DNA of 64,000 nucleotides, taken from NCBI GenBank assembly GCA_041749475.1, contig JBGTBD010000034.1:20989-84988 (forward strand), written 5' to 3'. The notes under the pieces are model-generated. The model saw only the letters and a list, made by a program, of their open reading frames with translations. It was not told the DNA's origin and did no database searches. How positions within the stretch are numbered: the first letter of the stretch is position 1; each line of letters begins with the position of its first letter. This document shows, piece after piece, positions 33,569-41,626 of this stretch. Origin of the DNA: JBGTBD01 sp041749475 (lineage in GTDB: Bacteria > Pseudomonadota > Alphaproteobacteria > Rickettsiales > UBA998). The position numbers and the translations under genes are program-made.

Positions 33569-34498
33569 ATGAGTTTCGCGATTCAGGTTCCTCAGTCCAC
33601 ACAGGTGGGTGCTGTATACACCCCCTATACCCCTACGCCTGCCCAATCCGCTAGCCTACCCATCCCCGACGCGAAGACGGCCTATGAAGGATTCCTGAAC
33701 CTCCGCGCGCAGATGCCGGTGGAGCAACGCGCCGCGCTCGACGAATCCCTCGCCACCCGTCTGGCGGATGAAACGGGCATCAGCATGTATGGGCGCGAAA
33801 TTAAGGACACCATCCACCCTGAACAGCACACACACGCCAAGCTGGAAGTGAATCCCTATTCCCACGTCGGCGCCGGGGCCACCATCGCCGTCACCGCGAC
33901 GGATCCGACCAGCGGGGAGCTCTACATCCTCATGGCCCGCAAGCATAAGGTGGAAGGCCATCCCGAACTGGGGCTGGGTGATTACATCCTGCCCGGCGGC
34001 TATATGGAGGCCCATCCTCTGGCCCACGGCGACCCCACGCGCCCGTTCGACCGCACACTGGAAGACACCGCCCGCCGCGAATTGAAAGAAGAAACGGGCC
34101 TGACCATCCCCTCCCACATCCCCTATACCAGCCTCGGGGCGGATAGCCGCTACGGCATCTCCAACGACCCCCGCCTGCACACCATCAACGAGTTCTTCCA
34201 CGTCCATCTGAACACTCCCCTTCCCCCGCCAATCGCAGGGGATGACGTGGCCGAGGTCACCTGGGTCAACGCCAAACAAATATTGAAGGACGACACCATC
34301 GGCGTCCGCCCCTTCGGCAGTCCCGATTCCCGCTACAAACTCGCCACCTCCGAAGGCGAGTTCAACATCCGCGACGAACATGGCGAATTCCTCGAAAAAG
34401 CCCTCCTCCGCGCCAAGGAACAATCAACAAATCCCCCCATGAAGCAATGGGTAGACCGCATCTCAACGCCGGGTAAGGGCATCACGTTCAATCGTTAG
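33569..34498 (+). CDS. Nudix hydrolase family protein
   Basis: A 309-aa protein with a central Nudix domain. The Nudix box C-terminal half RRELKEETGLTI is perfect, but the usual GE pair is replaced by an insertion: the segment GGYMEAHPLAHGD is followed by PTRPFDRTLEDTA. The N-terminal 110 residues are not recognised. Substrates of this family are nucleoside diphosphates linked to X; the specific one is unknown. It lacks a strong ribosome site. Confidence 0.8.
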   Translation: MSFAIQVPQSTQVGAVYTPYTPTPAQSASLPIPDAKTAYEGFLNLRAQMPVEQRAALDESLATRLADETGISMYGREIKDTIHPEQHTHAKLEVNPYSHVGAGATIAVTATDPTSGELYILMARKHKVEGHPELGLGDYILPGGYMEAHPLAHGDPTRPFDRTLEDTARRELKEETGLTIPSHIPYTSLGADSRYGISNDPRLHTINEFFHVHLNTPLPPPIAGDDVAEVTWVNAKQILKDDTIGVRPFGSPDSRYKLATSEGEFNIRDEHGEFLEKALLRAKEQSTNPPMKQWVDRISTPGKGITFNR

Positions 34499-34521
34499 TC
34501 GTTGCATTCCTCGCTTTCGTC

Positions 34522-34554
34522 ATAGCCCGAGTTGCGCAGCAACTATAGGGCTAT
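34522..34554. repeat. Short palindromic element
   Basis: ATAGCCC...GGGCTAT with internal GTTGC-GCA-GCAAC forms a compact double-stem hairpin 24 nt after the Nudix stop. It could be a terminator (no T-run) or a dispersed repeat; no second copy was spotted. Confidence 0.45.
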
Positions 34555-34700
34555 CCAGCCTATCCTATACCTCCGACGTTTCTGGATTCCCCTATAATCC
34601 GCTGCGCGTCTTCGGGGAAGGACGATATATTTCAACTTACGATTAAAGATCAACAAGCACTCCCTTTGCGTTTTCTGGCGCTTTCTGCTATAGCCCGCCC

Positions 34701-35540
34701 ATGAGCACCAACGTCGCCGCATTCTATCATTTCTTCCCCCTGCCCGATTACACCGAGCGCAAAGCGCCATTGCTCGCCTTCATGGAAGCGCGCGGCATCA
34801 AGGGCAGTATCTTGCTAGCGGAGGAAGGATTTAACGGAACGGTCGCTGGCGCGGAAAAAGACATCGACGCGCTGATGGAGTATCTCGCAGCACTTCCCCA
34901 ATCCGGCCCCTTCCACATCAAACGCAGCGAGTACGAACACCCGCCCTTCCAGAAGACCAAAGTGAAGCTGAAAAAAGAGATCGTCACCTCCGGCATGGGC
35001 GTCTCCCCCACTACGCATCCCACGGGCAAATACGTCTCGCCGCAAGATTGGAACGCACTGATTTCGCAAGACGATGTCATCCTTATCGACGCGCGTAACG
35101 CGTACGAGATGCACCTTGGAAAATTTAAGGATGCGGTAAATCCGGAAACCCGAAAATTCCGCCAGCTCCCGGACTACACCCTCGCCAACTTTCCGCCCGA
35201 TAAAACCAAAAAAGTCGCCACCTACTGCACCGGCGGCATCCGTTGCGAAAAATATTCCGCATGGTTGATGGAACAGGGATATGAAGAGGTCTACCACCTC
35301 GAAGGCGGTATCCTGAATTACCTCGCCGAGATACCGGAAGACAAAAGCCTCTGGGAAGGCAGCTGCTACGTGTTCGACGAACGCATCGGCGTCGGCCACG
35401 GCGTGCAGCCCACCCCCGGCCTCGACTATTGCCGCTCCTGCGGCCACCCGCTATTGCCCAAAGACAAACACGACGCCACCCACCGCGAAGGCGAACACTG
35501 CCGCTTCTGCAACTCCCACCCGCCGAGTAATGCGGATTAA
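34701..35540 (+). CDS. trhO: tRNA uridine(34) hydroxylase TrhO (rhodanese-domain, UPF0176)
   Basis: Oxygen-dependent 5-hydroxylation of U34 in tRNA. 279 aa, typical of the short bacterial form. The N-terminal acylphosphatase-like part contains SILLAEEGFNGTVAG, the rhodanese domain ends with active-site Cys176 in YCTGGIRCEKYSAWL, and the C-terminal Cys motif CRSCGHPLLP with CRFCNSH is present. It stands alone between hairpins. Family assignment is strong. Confidence 0.93.
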   Translation: MSTNVAAFYHFFPLPDYTERKAPLLAFMEARGIKGSILLAEEGFNGTVAGAEKDIDALMEYLAALPQSGPFHIKRSEYEHPPFQKTKVKLKKEIVTSGMGVSPTTHPTGKYVSPQDWNALISQDDVILIDARNAYEMHLGKFKDAVNPETRKFRQLPDYTLANFPPDKTKKVATYCTGGIRCEKYSAWLMEQGYEEVYHLEGGILNYLAEIPEDKSLWEGSCYVFDERIGVGHGVQPTPGLDYCRSCGHPLLPKDKHDATHREGEHCRFCNSHPPSNAD

Positions 35541-35705
35541 GACGCTTCAAGGCCTCGGTTATAGCGCTTATCTTGTGAACGGATGTTAACGAATACCCAG
35601 TCAGTTAATCATTCATAATGATATGGAATTCTATATTTGGTCATCAAACTGTCATCTGGATCATTTAAGACTCCATCCCCGTCATTTAAAAAAAGGAAAA
35701 AGAAC

Positions 35706-36458
35706 ATGACCGAACATTTCGATTTCGATGCCCCTTTAGCTTTCCCTACCCGTCATGGCCCGCGCCTCGACACAACTTTAAAGAATGCCACTCTGTCAAT
35801 TGTCCAAGGGTCAGGTAGCAATCCATCCGTATATATATTGAAATTTGATAGCGCCCAGAGCCGCAATGATGCCAAGGTAGCTTTATGGGAACAATTCCCT
35901 GAAGATAAGAAACGCATCCATAAGACTGGTAAGAACACAGAATACCATCTCTCCGTTCCTTACAGCATTGCCTATTATATACAGGACGAATTCGGCATCC
36001 AGGGAGATAGGGTTCCCACACCTGCAATCGTGACACCTGCTCCTACCCTTCCTCCTCAAAACACAATTATGTCCCCTACCGTCACCGCGATGCGCGCTCC
36101 GGTGAAAGTACCTGTCAAACCTGCAATTTCATTAGGGGATGCTCTTCAAACGGCCCTGATGTATAAAGATACAGCTTTTCATGAATTCCATTGCTACTTT
36201 ACCACGCGCGATGCCGCCGAAACTTTCCGTACCGCGTACAAAACTGCAATCAATGGCAAGGATTTCGGAACTCAGGAAATCCATCAGGATGAAGGTTTTT
36301 CCATGGTTCGTATCGCCTCTACGGCTGGCTTCACCGCATTGGATGGCATCACGGACAATAACTCAAAATACCGTGTCACCACAGATGAAAATACATTGCA
36401 GGATTGGTTGATGACCACTCCCGTTCCAGAGGTTGCAAAGGCAGTGCGGAGAGCCTAA
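35706..36458 (+). CDS. Unrecognised protein (250 aa)
   Basis: Two similar halves may be present: residues 20-100 (SVYILKFDSAQSRNDAKVALW) and 165-245 (FHEFHCYFTTRDAAETFRTAY) both look like alpha/beta modules. They flank a Pro/Thr-rich linker. No signal peptide, membrane helix or catalytic motif recognised. ATG at 35706 follows AAAAGGAAAAAGAAC; the frame from 35637 lacks a site. Less GC-rich than most neighbours, similar in style to 24301-25742. yacG follows after 9 nt. Confidence 0.6.
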   Translation: MTEHFDFDAPLAFPTRHGPRLDTTLKNATLSIVQGSGSNPSVYILKFDSAQSRNDAKVALWEQFPEDKKRIHKTGKNTEYHLSVPYSIAYYIQDEFGIQGDRVPTPAIVTPAPTLPPQNTIMSPTVTAMRAPVKVPVKPAISLGDALQTALMYKDTAFHEFHCYFTTRDAAETFRTAYKTAINGKDFGTQEIHQDEGFSMVRIASTAGFTALDGITDNNSKYRVTTDENTLQDWLMTTPVPEVAKAVRRA

Positions 36459-36467
36459 ATAATTCAT

Positions 36468-36650
36468 ATGCCCTGTCCCAACTGCCGCAAACCTGCCAAG
36501 GAAGCATTTTCCCCCTTCTGCTCCAAACGCTGTCAGGAGGTGGATCTCAGCCGCTGGTTCCGAGGCAGTTACGCCGTACCTGTCGTCGAGGCGGATGAGT
36601 TTTCGGAACTGGACGGTGAGGATGAAACCATCCCAGACCGTGACGCATGA
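36468..36650 (+). CDS. yacG: DNA gyrase inhibitor YacG
   Basis: A 60-aa zinc-ribbon protein. CPNCRKPA and FCSKRCQEVDLSRWFRGSY are the YacG hallmark: four cysteines bind zinc, and E. coli YacG binds GyrB and blocks DNA binding. It sits 9 nt after an unrecognised gene, so both may share a transcript. Confidence 0.93.
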   Translation: MPCPNCRKPAKEAFSPFCSKRCQEVDLSRWFRGSYAVPVVEADEFSELDGEDETIPDRDA

Positions 36651-36847
36651 ACATGCAACGCATAATTATAGATATAAATCATCGCCTTGCCTCACGATTC
36701 CGGTGAATTGCATTGGGGTGACAGTAGCGTTTCGCCCTACATTTTATAAAAACGATGCCTAGACAGGCTCCCCATCATCCATTATAAGCTCCCCCTATTC
36801 ATCGCTACGCAGATGAACCGACGCATCCCACCCCGGTGGGACTGAGT

Positions 36848-36923
36848 GCCCAGATAGCTCAGTTGGTAGAGCAAGGGACTGAAAATCCCTGTGTCGCTGG
36901 TTCGATTCCGGCTCTGGGCACCA
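36848..36923 (+). tRNA. tRNA-Phe (GAA)
   Basis: A complete 76-nt cloverleaf. The acceptor stem GCCCAGA pairs with TCTGGGC, the discriminator is A, and CCA is encoded. D-arm AGCTCAGTTGGTAGAGC and T-loop GGTTCGATTCC are standard. Anticodon loop CTGAAAA carries GAA at 36881-36883. It is followed directly by an integrase fragment, so it was probably an integration target. Confidence 0.97.
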
Positions 36924-36934
36924 TCTTCTTCTAC

Positions 36935-37012
36935 AATGGCGGTAAATACTGGCGCATGAAGTATCGCCATGTGGATAAAGAAAAGCTGCTGGCCTTTGGT
37001 ACTTATACTAGA
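36935..37012 (+). pseudogene. Remnant of a P4-type tyrosine integrase (arm-binding region)
   Basis: An in-frame stretch reading NGGKYWRMKYRHVDKEKLL then AFGTYTR and a stop at 37013. It matches the DUF4102 arm-DNA-binding part of P4-like integrases, whose usual form is NGGKYWRLKYR..GKEK.LALG.Y. No start codon and no catalytic domain remain. It begins 12 nt after the tRNA CCA end, as expected of an element that targeted this tRNA and later decayed. Confidence 0.7.
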
Positions 37013-37077
37013 TAGCTTATAGATAGCTCTGAGGCGACTCTGTCGCAAAAAATATAAGACATGCATTTTTAAAGGTA

Positions 37078-37535
37078 ATGAATGACCGCTTTAAAATCGC
37101 TTTCAACAACTCCCTTATGCGAATCCAAATATTATTTTTGAAGAGAAGTTGTTAGCTGCATCAAATGCACTGCAAAAAGCCTTTATAAAACTGGCAGACT
37201 TTTCCGCCTGCGAGCAATATTTATCTAACAAAACATTCATTTACTATGATCCTCCATATAGACCGCTAAATCACACCTCTCAATTTACCTCATATTCCAA
37301 AGGCGGGTTTAATGATGATGATCAAGTTAGATTGTCGGATTTTTATAAAAAACTACATGCCAAAGGCGTCTTACAGTTGTTGAGTAATTCTGACCCAAGC
37401 AACTATTCTGAAGACCTTTTTTTTGATGAACTCTATAATCAGTTTCAAATTATGCGTGTTGATGCTAAGCGCATGATTAACTCCAATGCAGCGGGACGTG
37501 GTAATTTAAGAGAAATCCTAGTAAAGAATTATTGA
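37078..37535 (+). pseudogene. Frameshifted remnant of a Dam/DpnM-type adenine methyltransferase
   Basis: The C-terminal part of a D12-class N6-adenine methyltransferase: catalytic DPPY in FIYYDPPYRPLNHTSQF and the late VLQLLSNSDPSN and NSNAAGRGNLREIL-like tail. The upstream piece MNDRFKIAFNN is in frame 1, the rest (PYANPNIIFEEKLLAASN) in frame 0, so a frameshift lies near 37108-37115. The N-terminal SAM-binding third is missing. In DpnII/MboI systems this is the first gene. AT-rich compared with flanks. Confidence 0.75.
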
Positions 37536-37930
37536 TGCCAAAGCCATATAGACTCTATCATGGTGATTGTTTGGAAGTGCTGGCCACTATCCCAGAAGCA
37601 AGTGTAGACCTCATTTTTGCCGATCCACCCTACAATCTTTCAAATGATGGGTTCACCTGCAAAGGTGGAAAAATGGTATCTGTCAATAAAGGCGGTTGGG
37701 ATAAGAGCCAAGGATTTGAGAAGGACTACGAGTTTCATTTGGCTTGGCTTGAAGCGTGTACAGGATGGGACTATTTTGTTAATTGGTTGAAGGTGAATGA
37801 AGGCATTCGTAAGGTCGAGATAGATTTAAATCTCTTAAATTATCTTGTCGGAAAAGAGGATATTGAACAGGAGGCAATTAAACTACTTCGGGAACATCCT
37901 AAGATAATGCAGACCCTACCGACAGGCTGA
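37535..37930 (+). pseudogene. Chimeric remnant: DpnA-type methyltransferase N-terminus joined to DpnII-type endonuclease fragment
   Basis: Starts at ATG overlapping the previous stop (TGATG), which is typical of the intact operon. Residues 1-75 are the beginning of a DpnA-like methyltransferase (YRLYHGDCLEVLATIPE, IFADPPYNLSNDGF). At about residue 76 the sequence changes to a segment resembling the N-terminal part of DpnII/MboI endonucleases (GWDYFVNWLKVNE, KVEIDLNLLNYLVGKEDIEQ). The rest of both genes is gone. A deletion has fused two neighbours; neither activity can survive. Confidence 0.7.
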
Positions 37931-38055
37931 TGAAAGAGATTGATGAAACATGGAAACCATAGATGTCTTGCGGGGATACGTTGGGGAAGACATAGCAACC
38001 CCATAAAGTCATCTCATAGTATTCCAAATAGAGGCGGTCGCCGATTCACGGCCGA
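37931..38055. other. Residual island spacer
   Basis: Still AT-rich after the chimeric ORF, then returning to local GC near 38040. I see no gene, and no copy of the tRNA-Phe 3' end that would mark a right attachment site. Confidence 0.4.
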
Positions 38056-38424
38056 CTACACCATCAGATTAACCGAAATATCCTTATAATAATCCTTCAG
38101 CACGCTATTGAATGATTCATCCGCGAAGTCGGGCCAGTCGTTCTTGTCGAATCCCGGGGCACGCTTGAGGAATTCGGGGTCGGTGTTGAGGATATACTCG
38201 ACATCGTGGCCCATTTTCTTGTGGGCGATGGCTTCGAAGGGGACGGCGAAGCGTTTATTGAGCCAGTCCGGCCCGTAGTCGCCGGGATAGGAAAGCACCA
38301 CATACGCCACCGTCCCATGCATCTTGTGGATCATCACGTCGGTGATGGTTCCAAGATTTTCGCCTTCCCAGTTTTCAACATGGGTTCCGACGATATCCGA
38401 TGCGGGAATAGTATAGTGGGACAT
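38056..38424 (-). CDS. PRC-barrel domain protein
   Basis: A 122-aa soluble protein. The first 75 residues are a PRC-barrel (ASDIVGTHVENWEGENLGTI, VMIHKMHGTVAYVVLSYPG, RFAVPFEAIA), a small beta-barrel found in photosynthetic reaction centre H subunits and in RimM. The tail FDKNDWPDFADESFN is typical of alphaproteobacterial stand-alone versions. Role unknown. Monocistronic. Confidence 0.88.
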   Translation of the reverse strand: MSHYTIPASDIVGTHVENWEGENLGTITDVMIHKMHGTVAYVVLSYPGDYGPDWLNKRFAVPFEAIAHKKMGHDVEYILNTDPEFLKRAPGFDKNDWPDFADESFNSVLKDYYKDISVNLMV

Positions 38425-38519
38425 AAAAAACCTGCCAGTGGTGAGCTAACCGGAATCAGCATAAACAAGCTATGCTTACTTCCCCACTGAGCAAAAAATA
38501 ACCGCGATTTCCCGCCACC

Positions 38520-41500
38520 TCACACCGCCGGCGGCTTGCCCATCAGCAGCTCGATATTCCCTCCCACCGCCGCTGTATTGACGCTCATCACCCGCTCGGT
38601 CACGAAGCGCAGCAGGTAATGCGGCCCACCCGCTTTCGGCCCCGTGCCGGAAAGCCCCTCGCCCCCGAACGGCTGCACGCCGACCACCGCCCCGGTCATC
38701 CCCCGGTTGACATAATGGTTACCGGCGCGGATGGCCTCGGTGACCTCCCGGTGGAACGGAGCGATGCGGCTATGGATGCCGAACGTCAACCCAAACCCGG
38801 TAGAATTGATGTCCGCGATAACCGTCTGTATGTCGCGATACCGGATTACATGCAGGATGGGGCCGAACACCTCCCCCGGCAATTGCGTGAGGGAGCGAAT
38901 CTCGAACGCATGGGGCGCGACGTAGCTATCATCCTCTAACGTCGCATCCAGCGGCGTCGCCGCAAACATGGTCACCTCACGCGTCATCCTTTCAATATGC
39001 TCCAGCAACGGCTCGCGCGCAGCCGCGTCAATCACCGGGCCGATATCCGTCGCCAGCGCCGCTGGGTCGCCCACGCGCAATTCCTGCATCGCCCCGGCGA
39101 GTAACGTCACAAACGCCTCGGCAATATCCTCGTGTACATACACCACACGCAATGCCGAGCAACGCTGCCCCGCACTCCCGAACGCAGAGTGAACAACGTC
39201 ATCCACCGCCTGTTCCAGCAACACCGAGCTATCCAGCACCATGCAATTCTGACCACCCGTCTCGGCGATGAAGGGAAGGATAGCCCCCTCCCGCGCCGCC
39301 AATGCACGGTTAATATGCCGCGCCGTATCCGTCGACCCCGTGAACACCACCCCCGCCGTCAGCGGATGGGTGACCAGTGCCTGCCCGATGATCTCGCCTG
39401 ATCCGCACAGTAATTGCACCGCCTCACGCGGCACACCCGCCTCATGCAACAGCGCCACCGCGAAGGCGGCGATGCGCGGTGTTTGCTCCGCCGGTTTGGC
39501 GATGACGGCATTGCCCGTCACCAATGCTGCACTCACCTGCCCCATGAAAATCGCCAGCGGAAAATTCCACGGCGAGATGGCAACCCATACGCCCCGCGCA
39601 TGGAGCGATAATGTATTGCGCTCTCCCGTCGGCCCCTCAAGCACCGTTGGAACCGCTTGTAGACGCCGTGCCTGCGCCGCGTAGTAGCGGCAGAAATCTG
39701 CTGCTTCCCGCACCTCCGCCAGCGCATCCGGCACAGTCTTTTTCGCTTCCGTTGTCAGCAACTGCATCGCCTCGCCGCGCTGCGCTTCCAACGCATCAGC
39801 CACCCTCTCAAGAATGCTCGCCCGCACCTCGACACCCCGCGCACTCCACGCCGCACCCGCATCCGCCGCACGGCGTATCGCGCTGTCCACATCATCGGGA
39901 TGTGCGTCAGCGACATCCCGCGATACCACATCCACATTCATCTGCGCCTGCAACGCTTCGAGCATGAAACGATTCCCGAAATCGATACCGCTGGAATTCT
40001 TACGGTCTGAATAAAGTCCCACCGGAAGCACCACTCCTTCCGCACCATCCTGCTTCGCGACTTCCATCGGCGATTGCAACAGCACATCGAGCGGCAACTC
40101 CTTCTCCATCATCAGATGCACGAAGGAACTATTCGCCCCGTTCTCCAGCAAGCGGCGGATGAGATAGGCCAGCAAATCGCGATGCTCACCGATGGGCGCG
40201 TAGATGCGGCACGCATGGCGCTCCACCACCGGCTCATATAACTTCTCTCCCATACCGAACAAGCGCTGGAATTCAAACTCCGCCGACCCCGCCATCTCGA
40301 TGATCGCCGATATCGTCGCTGCATTATGCGTCGCGAATTGCGGGAAGAAATGCGTGGCGTGCTTCAGCATTTTCTCTGCGCAGGCGAGGTAGGAAACATC
40401 CGAATGTTCCTTCACCGTGAACACCGGATAGGCGTCAAGCCCCGCCACCTGCGCCGCCTTCACCTCACTATCCCAATACGCGCCTTTGACGAGTCGGAGT
40501 GGCATCCGCTTCCCCGTGCGCGTCGCAAGCTCAATCAGCAGATCAAGCACATGGATCGCACGCTTCTGATAGGCCTGCAATACGAACCCGATACCGGGAT
40601 AATCCGCGAACTCTGTATCCGTATAGAGTGCCGCGAACACCTCCAACTCAAGGTCCAGCCGCGTCGCCTCCTCCGCGTCGATGGCAACGCATATCCCCGC
40701 CTCACGCGCCGCGCGCACCAACTCTTTCAAGCGCGGCAGCAGCTCCGCCATCACGCGCTCTTTCTGCCGCCATTCATACCGCGGATGCAGCGCCGTCAAT
40801 TTGATAGAAATCCCCGGCGCGGCATAGATGCTTGTCTCATCCGTCCGGTCGCGTTTCCCGAGCGTGCGTATCGCATGGAGATAGGACTGGAAATACCGCT
40901 CCGCCTGCACCGCATCGCGTGCCCCTTCGCCGAGCATATCATAGGAAAAAAGATACCCTTTCGCGGAAAGCTTGTTGCCTTCCTGGAGTGCGGCCTCGAT
41001 GGTCTCGCCGAGCACGAACTGCCCCGCCACCAACCGCATCGCCGCTTTCATCGCTTCGCGGATGACCGGCTCCCCGGCACGGCGGGCGAGCGAGCCGAGC
41101 ACGCCGCGCACCCCCTCTTCCTCTTTCCCCCACTGCAGCACGCTACCCGTCATCAAGAGTCCCCAACTGGACGCATTGACAAATACCGATTCACTTTTCC
41201 CCAGATGCGATTCCCACTGTGTATCCGTGAAAGTAGAGGCGATCAGCCTGTCCGCCGTCTCCCGGTCGGGGATTCTGAGCAGCGCCTCCGCAAGGCACAT
41301 CACCGCCACTCCTTCGCGGCTGGAAAGCCCATATTCCTGCAAGAAGGTCTCGACGCTGAACCCCAACCCCTCCTCGCGCAACCGCTCTACCATCCCCCGC
41401 GCCCGTACGCGGATGGCAGGCCACCGCGCCTCCACAGGCGCGGTCGTCTCCACCAGCGCGCGCACGCATTCTGCTTCCCGCGTCAGGACGGCTTGGCTGA

Positions 41501-41546
41501 TACGGGCGAGAAGGGAAGTCAGGACAGGCTCATGCATATCCCGCAT
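38520..41546 (-). CDS. putA: Bifunctional proline dehydrogenase / L-glutamate gamma-semialdehyde dehydrogenase
   Basis: Oxidises proline to glutamate, passing electrons to quinone via FAD and then reducing NAD. About 1008 aa, the minimal PutA without the N-terminal ribbon-helix-helix DNA-binding domain. Proline dehydrogenase motifs: RLVKGAYWDSEVKAAQ, FATHNAATISAIIEMAG and FQRLFGMGEKLY. Aldehyde dehydrogenase motifs: ETGGQNCMVLDSS and catalytic Cys in FGSAGQRCSALRVV. I use the ATG at 41546, because the longest start (GTG 41579) lies inside the terminator of the upstream RTX gene. Start remains uncertain. Confidence 0.95.
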   Translation of the reverse strand: MRDMHEPVLTSLLARISQAVLTREAECVRALVETTAPVEARWPAIRVRARGMVERLREEGLGFSVETFLQEYGLSSREGVAVMCLAEALLRIPDRETADRLIASTFTDTQWESHLGKSESVFVNASSWGLLMTGSVLQWGKEEEGVRGVLGSLARRAGEPVIREAMKAAMRLVAGQFVLGETIEAALQEGNKLSAKGYLFSYDMLGEGARDAVQAERYFQSYLHAIRTLGKRDRTDETSIYAAPGISIKLTALHPRYEWRQKERVMAELLPRLKELVRAAREAGICVAIDAEEATRLDLELEVFAALYTDTEFADYPGIGFVLQAYQKRAIHVLDLLIELATRTGKRMPLRLVKGAYWDSEVKAAQVAGLDAYPVFTVKEHSDVSYLACAEKMLKHATHFFPQFATHNAATISAIIEMAGSAEFEFQRLFGMGEKLYEPVVERHACRIYAPIGEHRDLLAYLIRRLLENGANSSFVHLMMEKELPLDVLLQSPMEVAKQDGAEGVVLPVGLYSDRKNSSGIDFGNRFMLEALQAQMNVDVVSRDVADAHPDDVDSAIRRAADAGAAWSARGVEVRASILERVADALEAQRGEAMQLLTTEAKKTVPDALAEVREAADFCRYYAAQARRLQAVPTVLEGPTGERNTLSLHARGVWVAISPWNFPLAIFMGQVSAALVTGNAVIAKPAEQTPRIAAFAVALLHEAGVPREAVQLLCGSGEIIGQALVTHPLTAGVVFTGSTDTARHINRALAAREGAILPFIAETGGQNCMVLDSSVLLEQAVDDVVHSAFGSAGQRCSALRVVYVHEDIAEAFVTLLAGAMQELRVGDPAALATDIGPVIDAAAREPLLEHIERMTREVTMFAATPLDATLEDDSYVAPHAFEIRSLTQLPGEVFGPILHVIRYRDIQTVIADINSTGFGLTFGIHSRIAPFHREVTEAIRAGNHYVNRGMTGAVVGVQPFGGEGLSGTGPKAGGPHYLLRFVTERVMSVNTAAVGGNIELLMGKPPAV

Positions 41547-41577
41547 ACTATCACAAACCATCCCCACGATAACACCC

Positions 41578-41602
41578 ACAAAAAAGGGGGCCGAAGCCCC
41601 CT
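41578..41602 (-). terminator. Intrinsic terminator of the first RTX gene
   Basis: On the minus strand GGGGGC-TTCG-GCCCCC is followed by TTTTTTTGTG. It lies 25 nt past the RTX stop at 41627 and immediately upstream of putA. Confidence 0.9.
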
Positions 41603-41626
41603 CTTCCTGAGATATGCATTGCGTCG

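Noticed and set aside
37931..38055. Right attachment site of the tRNA-Phe element
   Set aside because: No repeat of the tRNA 3' end (GGCTCTGGGCACCA) was found downstream, so the element's right end is lost or outside.
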